42,385 nt of DNA, taken from JAVVUJ01 sp964582545 (lineage in GTDB: Bacteria; Bacillota; Clostridia; Peptostreptococcales; Anaerovoracaceae). The notes beneath the pieces were generated by a model. The model worked only from the letters and a program-made list of their open reading frames with translations, was not told where the DNA came from and did no database searches. The stretch covers positions 1 to 42,385 of the forward strand of contig CAZOSB010000020.1 in assembly GCA_964582545.1 (NCBI GenBank). Reading direction: 5' to 3'. Positions 34,376 to 42,307 of this stretch are shown here, piece by piece. A program made the translations under genes and the position numbers. Numbering within the stretch: the stretch's first letter is position 1; each line of letters begins with the position of its first letter.

Positions 34376-36082
34376 TTATATGTAATTAATCTTTTCCGTC
34401 AACTCTAATCTTAACTGATTAATAATTTCTTCGGAATGCGCTGAACTTCTTCCTTTTGCAGATAAATAAATTTTTAGCTTTGGTTCTGTTCCTGAGGGTC
34501 TAACCATAAAACTACTCCCGTCCTCAAGTATATATTCCAGTACATCGGCACCCGGCAAACCTAAAATACCTTCCTCATAATCCCTGGATTCCACCACAGA
34601 GGTGCCTATGATTTCCTTAGGTGCGTTGCAACGAAAGCTTTTCATGATAGCTGCCATCTTTTCCATTCCTGCAGCCCCTTCAAATCCAAAGTCCAATAGA
34701 TCATTCCTGTAATATCCATAGGTTTGATAAAGCTCCTGCAGTCTATCCAACAACGTAATCCCTATGCTTTTATAGTATGCTGTCATTTCACATATGAGCA
34801 TAGATCCATTTACCGCGTCCTTATCTCTAACATAGCTCCCGGACAAATATCCGTAGCTCTCTTCGAATCCAAATATGTACCTTTCTTCTTGATTTTTTTT
34901 CTCTAAGTTTTTAATCTGCTCGCCGATAAATTTAAATCCGGTGAGAACATTTATCATTTCAACCCCATAGGCCTTCGCAATATCATCCGCCATTTTACTG
35001 GATACGATGGTCTTAACCGCAACTGGATTCTCTGGCATTTTCTTTCCGCTGCTTTCCCCTTTAGAAGCAACTAATCTTCTCTGACAGATAAAGTCTAACA
35101 GCAATGCACCTATTTCGTTGCCCGTAATCAATTCAAACGTACCTTGATCTGTTTTTACAGCAATGCCCACACGATCGCAGTCGGGATCTGTGGCCAGCAG
35201 CAGATCCGGTCCTTGCCCTTGTCTCTGCAAATTCTCACATAATTCCAAGCCCAGTTTTAGGGCCTCTTTTTTTTCCGGATTAGGGTAGGTACAGGTGGGG
35301 AAGTTTCCATCGGGAAGTTCCTGTTCTTCGACTATTTTTACATCCCTAACTCCAATCATTTCCAATATTTTTCTGACCGGCTTATTCCCGGTTCCATTCA
35401 AGGGAGTATAAACTACGGATAGGCTATCTGTACCCTCTACTTCCGCGCTCTCCTTCTTTACCTCTTCCAGAAACGCTTCCACGACTTCGTTTCCAATGAC
35501 CTCCGGTTTTTCTATACCACGACGTACCTGTGAAAAGGCATCGATATTTTGAATGAATTGGTAGACTTCCTCTGCTGCTTCCAGTGTCAGTTGGCATCCG
35601 TCCTCATCATAGACCTTGTAGCCGTTATATTTTGCAGGATTGTGGCTAGCGGTAATCATAATTCCACCACAGCATTTATAGTGTCTTACTGCAAAAGACA
35701 AAGCCGGTGTAGGCATAAGCTCAGGATACAGATATACATGAATATTATTCCCAATCAACACACGAGCCGCTTCCTCTGCAAATACATCTGAATTAATTCT
35801 GCTGTCGTAGGCGATGGCCATAGCCGGGCGTTTGTCACCGTAATGTTTATTGATATAATCCGCAATACCTTGGGTAGCCTTTCCAACGGTATAAACATTC
35901 ATGCGATTGGTTCCTGCCCCCAAAATTCCTCTGAGACCTCCGGTTCCAAATTCCAACTCCTTATAAAATCTATCGTATATTTGATTACTATCATTGATAA
36001 TACTAGAAAGTTCTTCTTTTAAGTCTTTATCCATCTCCGGATATTCCAACCAAAGGTTGAATTGTTCTTTGACTCTTTGCAT
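34376..36082 (-). CDS. pgcA: Phosphoglucomutase/phosphomannomutase (PgcA-like)
   Basis: Interconverts glucose-6-phosphate and glucose-1-phosphate for cell-wall and glycan precursors. The 568 residues have four alpha-D-phosphohexomutase domains: FGTGGLRG near the N-terminus, the phosphoserine loop TASHNPAKYNGYK, the Mg2+ site DPDCDRVG, the sugar-binding GFEESYGYLSG and the phosphate-binding RPSGTEPKLK. The ATG used has GGAGAG 4-6 nt upstream and gives the MQRVKEQFNLWLE start of the family; two earlier in-frame ATGs lack a site. It is flanked by spoIIR upstream and hslO downstream, with spacers. Confidence 0.94.
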   Translation of the reverse strand: MQRVKEQFNLWLEYPEMDKDLKEELSSIINDSNQIYDRFYKELEFGTGGLRGILGAGTNRMNVYTVGKATQGIADYINKHYGDKRPAMAIAYDSRINSDVFAEEAARVLIGNNIHVYLYPELMPTPALSFAVRHYKCCGGIMITASHNPAKYNGYKVYDEDGCQLTLEAAEEVYQFIQNIDAFSQVRRGIEKPEVIGNEVVEAFLEEVKKESAEVEGTDSLSVVYTPLNGTGNKPVRKILEMIGVRDVKIVEEQELPDGNFPTCTYPNPEKKEALKLGLELCENLQRQGQGPDLLLATDPDCDRVGIAVKTDQGTFELITGNEIGALLLDFICQRRLVASKGESSGKKMPENPVAVKTIVSSKMADDIAKAYGVEMINVLTGFKFIGEQIKNLEKKNQEERYIFGFEESYGYLSGSYVRDKDAVNGSMLICEMTAYYKSIGITLLDRLQELYQTYGYYRNDLLDFGFEGAAGMEKMAAIMKSFRCNAPKEIIGTSVVESRDYEEGILGLPGADVLEYILEDGSSFMVRPSGTEPKLKIYLSAKGRSSAHSEEIINQLRLELTEKINYI

Positions 36083-36183
36083 CTTACTCTCCATTCCATT
36101 ACTCAGTACTTTTACAAAAGTAATTTTCAATCTATAGGAACTTTATTCTATCATATCGTGACATATTATTAAAGGGAATTTTT

Positions 36184-36222
36184 AAGCCGGAGAATATTAA
36201 ATCAATTAATCCTCTCCGGCTT
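36184..36222. terminator. Hairpin terminator after spoIIR
   Basis: AAGCCGGAGA/TCTCCGGCTT gives a 10-bp GC-rich stem with a 19-nt loop. On the minus strand it follows spoIIR but its tail (TTAAAAATTC) is poor; on the plus strand the tail is TTTTTA. Termination of spoIIR is the likeliest role. Confidence 0.6.
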
Positions 36223-36245
36223 TTTATAAAATGCTATATTTTTAA

Positions 36246-36944
36246 TTATTCTTTATTTAGAATCTCAAGTGTTTTAAATTTAATTTTTAGTGTGGTCACT
36301 TTCTGGTCTTGATTGATTAAGGTTTCATATTTTTCGTCCAGCTGATCGGTGGTAAACTTCTCTTCTTCCGGTGGCTGTATCCCGATGAGGCATAAGGGTG
36401 GGAAAAGCACGCACCACCAATTTTCGCCTTTACCTTCTCCGATAACGATGGTTAATGCACGATAGTTTCCTGCTGGGAAAACAACATTTCCGTACGTTTT
36501 TTCTGGAATCCACCTGGGTCCTACTTCTGCTTTAACCTGATAATCATATCCGTTTTGATTGATGATCTCACCAGCAATTGTTTCTAACTCTGCCAGATGG
36601 CTCATCACGTATTCCTCTGCATCCTCTAATTCTAGCTTCACCGTGTTGATATTTTGCTGCGGCTGCGTGGATGTCTCTATATCCGTGATAGGATCCGCCG
36701 ATACAACATAATTTGCCATCACTTCTTTTGCTAGGTTTTGATTTATTTCCTCTAACAAACCATCCCTTACTTTTAATTTTAAGGACTGATCTTCCTCCGA
36801 ATCACTGTTTGCAATTACGTGAAACCTTAGAAAGTCATTATTGGTAAGAGCCGTTGCACCCTGATTTCTGCTAATCCCACAGTAGAGCAGCACCCCGATA
36901 CAAATACCTGTGAGCATGACCCCCTGCCACAATTTTAATCTCAT
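36246..36944 (-). CDS. spoIIR: Stage II sporulation protein R
   Basis: Made in the forespore under sigma-F and secreted into the space between membranes, where it triggers SpoIIGA to process pro-sigma-E. Of 232 residues, an N-terminal membrane/signal segment (about 5-24) is followed by the hallmark FHVIANSDSEEDQSLKLKVRD, then VPxPAGxY-like VVFPAGNYRALTIVIGEGKGENWWC. The ATG chosen has GAGGG 6 nt upstream; an ATG nine codons earlier has no site. A sigma-F-like sequence overlaps the end of the preceding gene, and a 16-bp palindrome lies about 30 nt upstream. Confidence 0.95.
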   Translation of the reverse strand: MRLKLWQGVMLTGICIGVLLYCGISRNQGATALTNNDFLRFHVIANSDSEEDQSLKLKVRDGLLEEINQNLAKEVMANYVVSADPITDIETSTQPQQNINTVKLELEDAEEYVMSHLAELETIAGEIINQNGYDYQVKAEVGPRWIPEKTYGNVVFPAGNYRALTIVIGEGKGENWWCVLFPPLCLIGIQPPEEEKFTTDQLDEKYETLINQDQKVTTLKIKFKTLEILNKE

Positions 36945-36973
36945 GTATATCCCTCTTTCTATGTAATTCATTT

Positions 36974-36989
36974 TTCAAAAGCTTTTGAA
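36974..36989. repeat. Perfect 16-bp palindrome in the spoIIR leader
   Basis: TTCAAAAGCTTTTGAA is perfectly self-complementary and lies 30-45 nt before the spoIIR start, so it would be in the mRNA leader or serve as a DNA site. Confidence 0.4.
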
Positions 36990-37020
36990 CTTACGATAGA
37001 ATTCTGGTCAAAATATTTTA

Positions 37021-37049
37021 TTTCTATTCATAATAATTTGAAATTATAC
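37021..37049 (-). promoter_or_regulatory. Weak sigma-F-like promoter candidate for spoIIR
   Basis: GTATA, 15 bp, then GAATAGAAA; the B. subtilis sigma-F pattern is about GTATA-N15-GGNNANNMT. The -35 fits perfectly, the -10 has mismatches. The -35 overlaps the stop codon of the preceding gene. Confidence 0.3.
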
Positions 37050-39071
37050 TACTGTTTTTTCAATGAGAAGCTTAGTTCCCGGTGTCAACTTAGTTGCATA
37101 GTCAAGTTCGTTCAATCGTTTTATAGCATCAATGGTAGTTCTGAACTTCTTTGCAATCTTCCAAATGTTGTCTCCGGATTTTGTCACGTATAGGACTAAT
37201 GCCGGCATAGAGTTCTTGCTTTCGTTTCCCTCTATAAAGCTAACATTCTTGACAATTTTATATCTTTCTTCATATGAGGTTGCTGCGCCGATGGCAATCC
37301 CTGCGTTTAGTTCAATTTGCTTATCATTGATCTTATCAAACCAAATGTCCTTTAATGTCAGTGTATTTTCTGAGTTCATATTGGCTGAGATTCCCGGAAT
37401 GTCCATAACGCTTCTAAATGGAATTTGATGGTCAAAGCTGAATGGATTACTTTGCTCTTGATTTGGCATACATATAATTTTGGCATACAGGAACCCTTCG
37501 ATGATAATTCTACCGTCATCAATGGTGCAAGTGTTTTCCTTTAAACAAGCCGTTATAAAGGATACTTTATCCATAGTCCCATATTTTTCAGGAATCGTTA
37601 CAATTTCTCGGATAGTTTGCTCGGATGCGCCACCACCTGCCAGCGTACGGAGGCAGAGTTCTTCCGTGTCATAGTTGGTGTCCTTTCTGCTGTGGTAAAT
37701 GTCTGTAACCACTTCCTTCTCAACATTTCTATAGGCTTCTACCGTAGTATCGATATCCGCTTCAATAATGAATGTATTTTGAAATTCTTCTTCGTTTTCT
37801 TTTACGGTAAGACTGAAGCTCTTTAGATAAAAGCTGGCCTTCCCTCCTGCAGGCATTTCACACTCATCCTCGTGCAGGTTGAGCTTAATGAAGTGGGTGA
37901 AATCCACCTTTCCTTGATATAGTGCTGGCTCCGGTTCTGGATGTACTTCATCGGGACAACCTAAGTATAGAATATTGCAATATAACGACCCGTTTATTAC
38001 CGCTTTTTCCTTTAGTATCTGCTTATGATTTTCAATTAGGTTGACATCATATTTTAAGATTTTACCAATGAATGGTTGTGAATCTTTGATTGTTAGTTCT
38101 TCTCTTACTTCAATATCTTCTGTGACTTTTATGGCTACATTTGTAACGTTTATCTTTTCTTTGAGCATCTGAACCTCTTCATCCTTGATTCCCTCAAAGA
38201 TGTTAACTTGCATATCCTGATACTCTTTAGAAAATAAAATCACCGTGGCCTTTATTTTAAATTTTCTTTCATTTATTCTGGTGTATTCTAAAGATTCTAT
38301 TTCAGGCAATATCAAAATTTGAGAATTAGGTGCTGCCCCTACGTTGTAGTCGCTTTTAAAAGGTACTCTGGATTCGATGGATATCATGGGCTCTTTATCC
38401 AACCCTGACTCCGGTATGTATAAGGTTTGAACTATTAAATCACCCATAATTTTTATGGTTTCAGCACCATTCTGCCCTAATTTCATTTCTCTTTCGGCTA
38501 ACTTTATCTTCCCGTCCATAGATAAAATTTCAGACAAATCTGGTTTAATATCGGGAACCAAAAGATCCTCCTCTATATAAATCCTAGCTTTTGCCTTATC
38601 TTTTATGTCCATGACATTTAGTGAACTGGTAATTACATTACCTGTCATAGGGATAATCCTTATGGGGGAAACTACGGGGATTATTGGCTCCATGTAGTCT
38701 TTATCATTCAAATGGTCCTCTTCATTGATATGAAGAGCCGCCCCAATCTCTTTTTCCTCTTTCATCATAAATTCTTTTTCTATTTCATGGGAATGCTGCT
38801 CTTCCGAGTAAAAAGATACTTCATGGTCTCCGTCCTCATTCTCATGGCTATTTAAAAAGCTCATGATTTTGCTATCCTTTGATTCCTCGGATTCTTTTAG
38901 AATTTCTAAAGGTGCATGAACCTCCACCGCTTCTTCTTGATCAGAAAAGGTGTCTTTCACCGCACTTAAAAGATTGTCATAGGCATCTGTCTTAAACTCC
39001 TGGGCAGGCTGCATGGCAAAATCCGGAATAGATTCTTGTTCAATACTATTTTGATCATTCTCATATAACAT
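37044..39071 (-). CDS. SPOCS (DUF3794) and LysM domain protein, probable spore envelope factor
   Basis: Probably a mother-cell protein of the spore coat or cortex interface. Of 675 residues, about 1-145 are acidic and low in complexity; the region 150-610 contains three DUF3794/SPOCS-like beta-rich units (start points near GDLIVQTLYIPE, NGSLYCNILYLG and EGFLYAKIICMP); a LysM domain at 626-672 (TKSGDNIWKIAKKF to LTPGTKLLIEK) would bind peptidoglycan. The SPOCS-LysM pair is the usual clostridial form, but the long acidic N-terminus is less familiar to me. A GGGGGG-rich site precedes the ATG. A sigma-E-like promoter lies 38-66 nt upstream. There is no signal peptide. Confidence 0.9.
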   Translation of the reverse strand: MLYENDQNSIEQESIPDFAMQPAQEFKTDAYDNLLSAVKDTFSDQEEAVEVHAPLEILKESEESKDSKIMSFLNSHENEDGDHEVSFYSEEQHSHEIEKEFMMKEEKEIGAALHINEEDHLNDKDYMEPIIPVVSPIRIIPMTGNVITSSLNVMDIKDKAKARIYIEEDLLVPDIKPDLSEILSMDGKIKLAEREMKLGQNGAETIKIMGDLIVQTLYIPESGLDKEPMISIESRVPFKSDYNVGAAPNSQILILPEIESLEYTRINERKFKIKATVILFSKEYQDMQVNIFEGIKDEEVQMLKEKINVTNVAIKVTEDIEVREELTIKDSQPFIGKILKYDVNLIENHKQILKEKAVINGSLYCNILYLGCPDEVHPEPEPALYQGKVDFTHFIKLNLHEDECEMPAGGKASFYLKSFSLTVKENEEEFQNTFIIEADIDTTVEAYRNVEKEVVTDIYHSRKDTNYDTEELCLRTLAGGGASEQTIREIVTIPEKYGTMDKVSFITACLKENTCTIDDGRIIIEGFLYAKIICMPNQEQSNPFSFDHQIPFRSVMDIPGISANMNSENTLTLKDIWFDKINDKQIELNAGIAIGAATSYEERYKIVKNVSFIEGNESKNSMPALVLYVTKSGDNIWKIAKKFRTTIDAIKRLNELDYATKLTPGTKLLIEKTVV

Positions 39072-39108
39072 GGTATTTCCCCCTTTATTTCTAATTACTA
39101 CTTCTATA

Positions 39109-39137
39109 AATGTATGATTGAACGAAGTATTTATGAC
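39109..39137 (-). promoter_or_regulatory. Sigma-E-like promoter of the SPOCS/LysM gene
   Basis: On the minus strand GTCATAA is followed after 14 bp by CATACATT. The B. subtilis sigma-E -10 consensus CATACAHT is matched at every position; the -35 matches its GTCATA part. No other gene lies between it and the start, so mother-cell expression is predicted. Confidence 0.6.
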
Positions 39138-39140
39138 AAG

Positions 39141-39177
39141 AAAAAAAGAAGTATCCTGTTGGTCTTAGGATACTTCT
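39141..39177 (-). terminator. Terminator of the ispE-gntR operon
   Basis: AGAAGTATCCT/AGGATACTTCT is an 11-bp perfect stem with a 9-nt loop, followed on the minus strand by TTTTTTTC. It is a classic intrinsic terminator 27 nt after the gntR stop. Confidence 0.9.
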
Positions 39178-39203
39178 CTTTAATTAATATTGCGAGTCAA
39201 AGG

Positions 39204-39857
39204 TTATTCATTTGTAAGAATCATTACCTTTAGCTTATCGATGTGATTAAATGCCGCCTGCTGAGCACTGTTTTCATCCTGATTATAGATACCTTCGTAA
39301 ATCATGCTATGCTCTGCCGGCATTTCATCCCCCCGTTTAAAATCCTTGAAATAAATATATCGAAATCGGAGAACCAATTCCTGTAGTTGCTCAACCATCA
39401 TTAATAAATATTTGTTTTCACAACACTGCACGATATGGTGATGAAAATTAGTATCGTTCAAAATCATACCTGCCATATCCCCTTCCCGCGCTGCTTTATT
39501 AAAAGCTTCAGAGTATTGAAGCAGCTGTTGCTTCTGTTCAGCTGTCATTCTGTTTGCCGCTAACCCAGCAGCAAGTCCTTCCAAGGTGGCTCGTACTTCC
39601 AAAATATCCACCATGTCCGTTACAGATAACTCTGATGCATACGCGCCCTTCCTAGGCTCTATGGTTACCAGTCCTTCTTTCTCCAGTTTCCTGATAGCCT
39701 CTCGGATAGGGGTTCGGCTGACACCCATCTCCTCTGCTATCTCGATTTCCATCATTCTGGCACCCGGTTTTATCTGTCCCGTAAGGATTAAGCCTCTAAG
39801 TTCCTCATAAACCAATTCTCTCAGAGGTTTATGTTTCTGCAGCTCAAAGTTTAACAT
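39204..39857 (-). CDS. GntR/FadR (FCD) family transcriptional regulator
   Basis: DNA-binding regulator of 217 residues. The winged helix-turn-helix (about 10-75) has LRGLILTGQIKPG and MGVSRTPIREAIRKLEKEGLV. The helical FCD effector domain (about 85-210) keeps the Asp/His metal-site residues: DTNFHHHI, EHSMI and FNHIDKL. The effector is probably a small carboxylate, but none is indicated. It lies 34 nt after ispE and is followed by a strong terminator. No catabolic operon is adjacent, so its target is unclear; control of the ispE group is possible. Confidence 0.9.
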   Translation of the reverse strand: MLNFELQKHKPLRELVYEELRGLILTGQIKPGARMMEIEIAEEMGVSRTPIREAIRKLEKEGLVTIEPRKGAYASELSVTDMVDILEVRATLEGLAAGLAANRMTAEQKQQLLQYSEAFNKAAREGDMAGMILNDTNFHHHIVQCCENKYLLMMVEQLQELVLRFRYIYFKDFKRGDEMPAEHSMIYEGIYNQDENSAQQAAFNHIDKLKVMILTNE

Positions 39858-39891
39858 CTCATTTCTCCTAATAAATCATATTGCTAGTGCT

Positions 39892-40842
39892 TTATAAACA
39901 TCGTACAAGATAAATTTCTTTTTCAATTCTCTGTAATTTCACGAATGCGGTTTTTGCCTTACTTTTGTTTCCAAAGAGAGTAAATACTGTAGGACCACTT
40001 CCGCTCATCAATACTTCATGTCCTTTTGCACATTGTTTCAGATTGTTCTTTGTATACATAATAATAGGATACTCTTTTAAGCTGACGATTTCAAGTATAT
40101 TCACCATGTTTTTGCCAATTTTATAATAATTTTTTTGTTTTAAGCCTTCAATCAACTCATTTGTGTTGGGTCTTTCACGAATTTCATCTAATTTTAAGTC
40201 CCCATAGACCTTGGCAGTGGAAACACTTATAGCGGGCTTAGCCAATAGTACCCATCCACAATACCCCGGTATTACTTGTAACATTTCACCTTTTCCCGAA
40301 GCTATAGCACAGGTTCCCAAGGGGGTACTTTCCGGTTCCTTTAACTGTCGTTCCTGGTAGTTTAAATGCAGATTTAAAGTTGCTTGTCCCATGATACAAA
40401 ATGGGACATCCGCCCCTAATCTCTCACCCTCTTCCATGAGTTCTTGCAATGTCATCTTTAGATCTAAAAGTTGAGATAGTGCCAACATGACAGCAGCTCC
40501 GTTGCTGCTCCCGCCAGCCATGCCTGCTGCAACAGGGATTTTCTTTTGAATTTTAATTTCTACAATACCTTTTACACTGGCTTTTTCAAGCATTAAAAGA
40601 GCCGCTTTATATGCAATATTTCTTTCATCTGTTGGCAGGTAAGACAAGTTGTTAATTAATGTGATAGAGTTTTCTTTTTCACATTCCTCAGAGGAATAAG
40701 GTTGCCAACTTACATTCACGAAGTCATATAAATTGATCTGTTGCATTACCATTAAGACCTGATGGTAGCCATCAGGTCTTTTTTTTAGAACGTCAATAGA
40801 CAAATTAATTTTGGCATAGGATTTCAAAACAATCGATTTCAT
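39892..40842 (-). CDS. ispE: 4-diphosphocytidyl-2-C-methyl-D-erythritol kinase
   Basis: GHMP kinase of the non-mevalonate (MEP) isoprenoid pathway. Of 316 residues, K11 in SYAKINLSIDV and the signature KKRPDGYHQV (20-29) are at the N-terminus, the ATP loop PVAAGMAGGSSNGAAV at 103-118, the catalytic Asp143 in LGADVPFC, and the third GHMP motif MSGSGPTVF near the end. The DNA coding for the KRPDGYH signature forms a 12-bp hairpin (see the separate entry). The start lies 2 nt after the stop of the Ig-like gene, with only a weak A/G-rich site, so coupling is likely. Confidence 0.95.
   Translation of the reverse strand: MKSIVLKSYAKINLSIDVLKKRPDGYHQVLMVMQQINLYDFVNVSWQPYSSEECEKENSITLINNLSYLPTDERNIAYKAALLMLEKASVKGIVEIKIQKKIPVAAGMAGGSSNGAAVMLALSQLLDLKMTLQELMEEGERLGADVPFCIMGQATLNLHLNYQERQLKEPESTPLGTCAIASGKGEMLQVIPGYCGWVLLAKPAISVSTAKVYGDLKLDEIRERPNTNELIEGLKQKNYYKIGKNMVNILEIVSLKEYPIIMYTKNNLKQCAKGHEVLMSGSGPTVFTLFGNKSKAKTAFVKLQRIEKEIYLVRCL
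40754..40786 (+). terminator. Terminator-like hairpin inside ispE, antisense strand
   Basis: On the plus strand AAGACCTGATGG-TAG-CCATCAGGTCTT is a perfect 12-bp stem with a 3-nt loop, followed directly by six more T. It has all the marks of an intrinsic terminator but lies inside the minus-strand ispE coding region, over codons 19-30. Confidence 0.5.
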
Positions 40843-40844
40843 AA

Positions 40845-41702
40845 TTAATTCTTTTTCTTATTTTTTTTCTTACCGGTAGCATTTTTAGGGTTGGTATTCG
40901 TAACCCTGGCCTTGGCCGCAGCTTGTTTTTCTGCCACTGCTTTTCTTCCCGTCTTATACGAGCTACCACCCTCTGAAATAGGTTTGGCTGCTTTTACTCT
41001 ATAATTGCCGGATTCTAATATAATCTGAGAATCTTCGCTGGAATCCTCCTCATTTTCGTTGCTCACTGACTTTCGCTTCTTTCCTACTTTTTCTTTTTCC
41101 TTGGCGATTTTGGCCATTACCTCTTCCACCGGCTTACCGGTTTCCTTGGCGATTTTATAGGGATTTACTTTACCCTCTGCCTCTTCCTTCTTCTGCTCTT
41201 TTTCCATTTCTTTTTTTGTTGATCTGGTAGTAAAGAAAATCATGCCTACAATCATGACAACCATCAAAATCATATTGATGTTCATGTTTGCTTCCGTATC
41301 TTGAACGCTAAAATTAATGACCTTTGATTCGCCTAAAGCCGTCCCTAACGACGATTGAAATTCGCTGGACAGCGTAAAGGTATATGTACCATTAGACTCT
41401 AAGTCTTTATTTACTAAAACTAAGACATCATTTGGTCTCTTTGCACTGTAATATGCTTTAATTGGAATACTTTTTTTATCGCTATCCACAAGCTTAAAAC
41501 ATTTTTCATTTGTTTTCCTAATTTGCTCAGCAGAAACATCTTCATTAAAATGTAATTTGATAGCTACGCTGACAGGCTGCAACCCTTTGTCCCCATCTGT
41601 TGGGTAACTGTCCACCAACTCAAATCCTGCGGCAAAGGTCATGGTGCCTGAAAATATTGTAAATATAATAGCGAGTAGTGAAATTATGCCGATTTTCCTC
41701 AT
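40845..41702 (-). CDS. Exported Ig-like domain protein with membrane helix and basic cytoplasmic tail
   Basis: No function known. Of 285 residues, a signal peptide (1-24, ending TMTFAA) leads to a bacterial Ig-like domain (about 25-132) with DSYPTDGDKGLQP and VAIKLHFNEDV as in Big_5/SbsA-like domains. One transmembrane helix follows (about 137-158, MNINMILMVVMIVGMIFF), then a long charged tail (160-285) ending in Lys/Asn repeats. The tail includes an EAEGKVNPYKIAKETGKPVEEVMAKI segment of helical character. Topology puts the Ig domain outside and the basic tail inside, where it could touch nucleic acid or membrane lipid. It lies directly before ispE. Confidence 0.75.
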   Translation of the reverse strand: MRKIGIISLLAIIFTIFSGTMTFAAGFELVDSYPTDGDKGLQPVSVAIKLHFNEDVSAEQIRKTNEKCFKLVDSDKKSIPIKAYYSAKRPNDVLVLVNKDLESNGTYTFTLSSEFQSSLGTALGESKVINFSVQDTEANMNINMILMVVMIVGMIFFTTRSTKKEMEKEQKKEEAEGKVNPYKIAKETGKPVEEVMAKIAKEKEKVGKKRKSVSNENEEDSSEDSQIILESGNYRVKAAKPISEGGSSYKTGRKAVAEKQAAAKARVTNTNPKNATGKKKNKKKN

Positions 41703-41776
41703 GAATTATCCTCCGTCTAATCTATGCATTTTTGTTTTTTTCAATGAATATTTAATCTTTCCGAATTATCATAAAT

Positions 41777-42238
41777 TCAGGAGCTTCCTCTTAAACTTTG
41801 AAAGAAGCTTTTAATTAAGTCTTGACTTTTGTGTTGTAAAATACCAAACTCTATCTCCACCCTGTGATTTAACCTCACATCCTGAAGCAAGTTAAACAAG
41901 GAACCGCATGCCCCTGTTTTGGGATCTGAAGCTGCTATATATACCCTTTTCAGCCTTGCAAGCACAATCGCACCAGCGCACATTGCACAAGGCTCTAAAG
42001 TCACGAACAAATTACATCCTACCAATCTTTGATTTTTTAGTGTCTTTGTTGCGTCTTTGATGGCTAAAATTTCAGCATGTGCCGTGGGATCTCTATGGCA
42101 TTCCACCAAATTATGTCCTCGACCTATGATGGAACCTTGATATTCCACTATGGCACCAATAGGAACCTCATTTCGTGCTTTTGCCTTTTCTGCCTCCATC
42201 AATGCTTCAGCCATAAAATATTCCACGGGTTTATCCAC
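41777..42238 (-). CDS. tadA: tRNA-specific adenosine deaminase
   Basis: Converts adenosine 34 of tRNA-Arg(ACG) to inosine. The 153 residues have the zinc and catalytic residues: His54 and Glu56 in TAHAEIL, Cys84 and Cys87 in LEPCAMCAGA. RVYIAASDPKTGACGS and the C-terminal helices are typical. The start is GTG with AAGGAG 7-8 nt upstream; the next ATG, eight codons later, has no such site. The gap to the Ig-like gene is 74 nt. Together with tilS, dusB and tRNA-Leu it makes the window rich in tRNA functions, but they are separate units. Confidence 0.96.
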   Translation of the reverse strand: MDKPVEYFMAEALMEAEKAKARNEVPIGAIVEYQGSIIGRGHNLVECHRDPTAHAEILAIKDATKTLKNQRLVGCNLFVTLEPCAMCAGAIVLARLKRVYIAASDPKTGACGSLFNLLQDVRLNHRVEIEFGILQHKSQDLIKSFFQSLRGSS

Positions 42239-42278
42239 ATTCAGCTCCTTCAGTTGAAATCCATGACATCATTTATAA

Positions 42279-42307
42279 ATACTAACATAAGTGCTTTCAT
42301 TTTTCAA
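42279..42307 (-). promoter_or_regulatory. Probable promoter of tadA
   Basis: TTGAAA and TAGTAT are 17 bp apart on the minus strand, with a TG one base before the -10 (extended type). It lies about 40-70 nt before the GTG start. A second TTGACA further up has no good -10 partner. Confidence 0.45.

Noticed and set aside
40495..40535. IspE ATP loop reads GSSN rather than GSSD
   Set aside because: Asn at this position also occurs in well-characterised IspE proteins, so it is not a defect.
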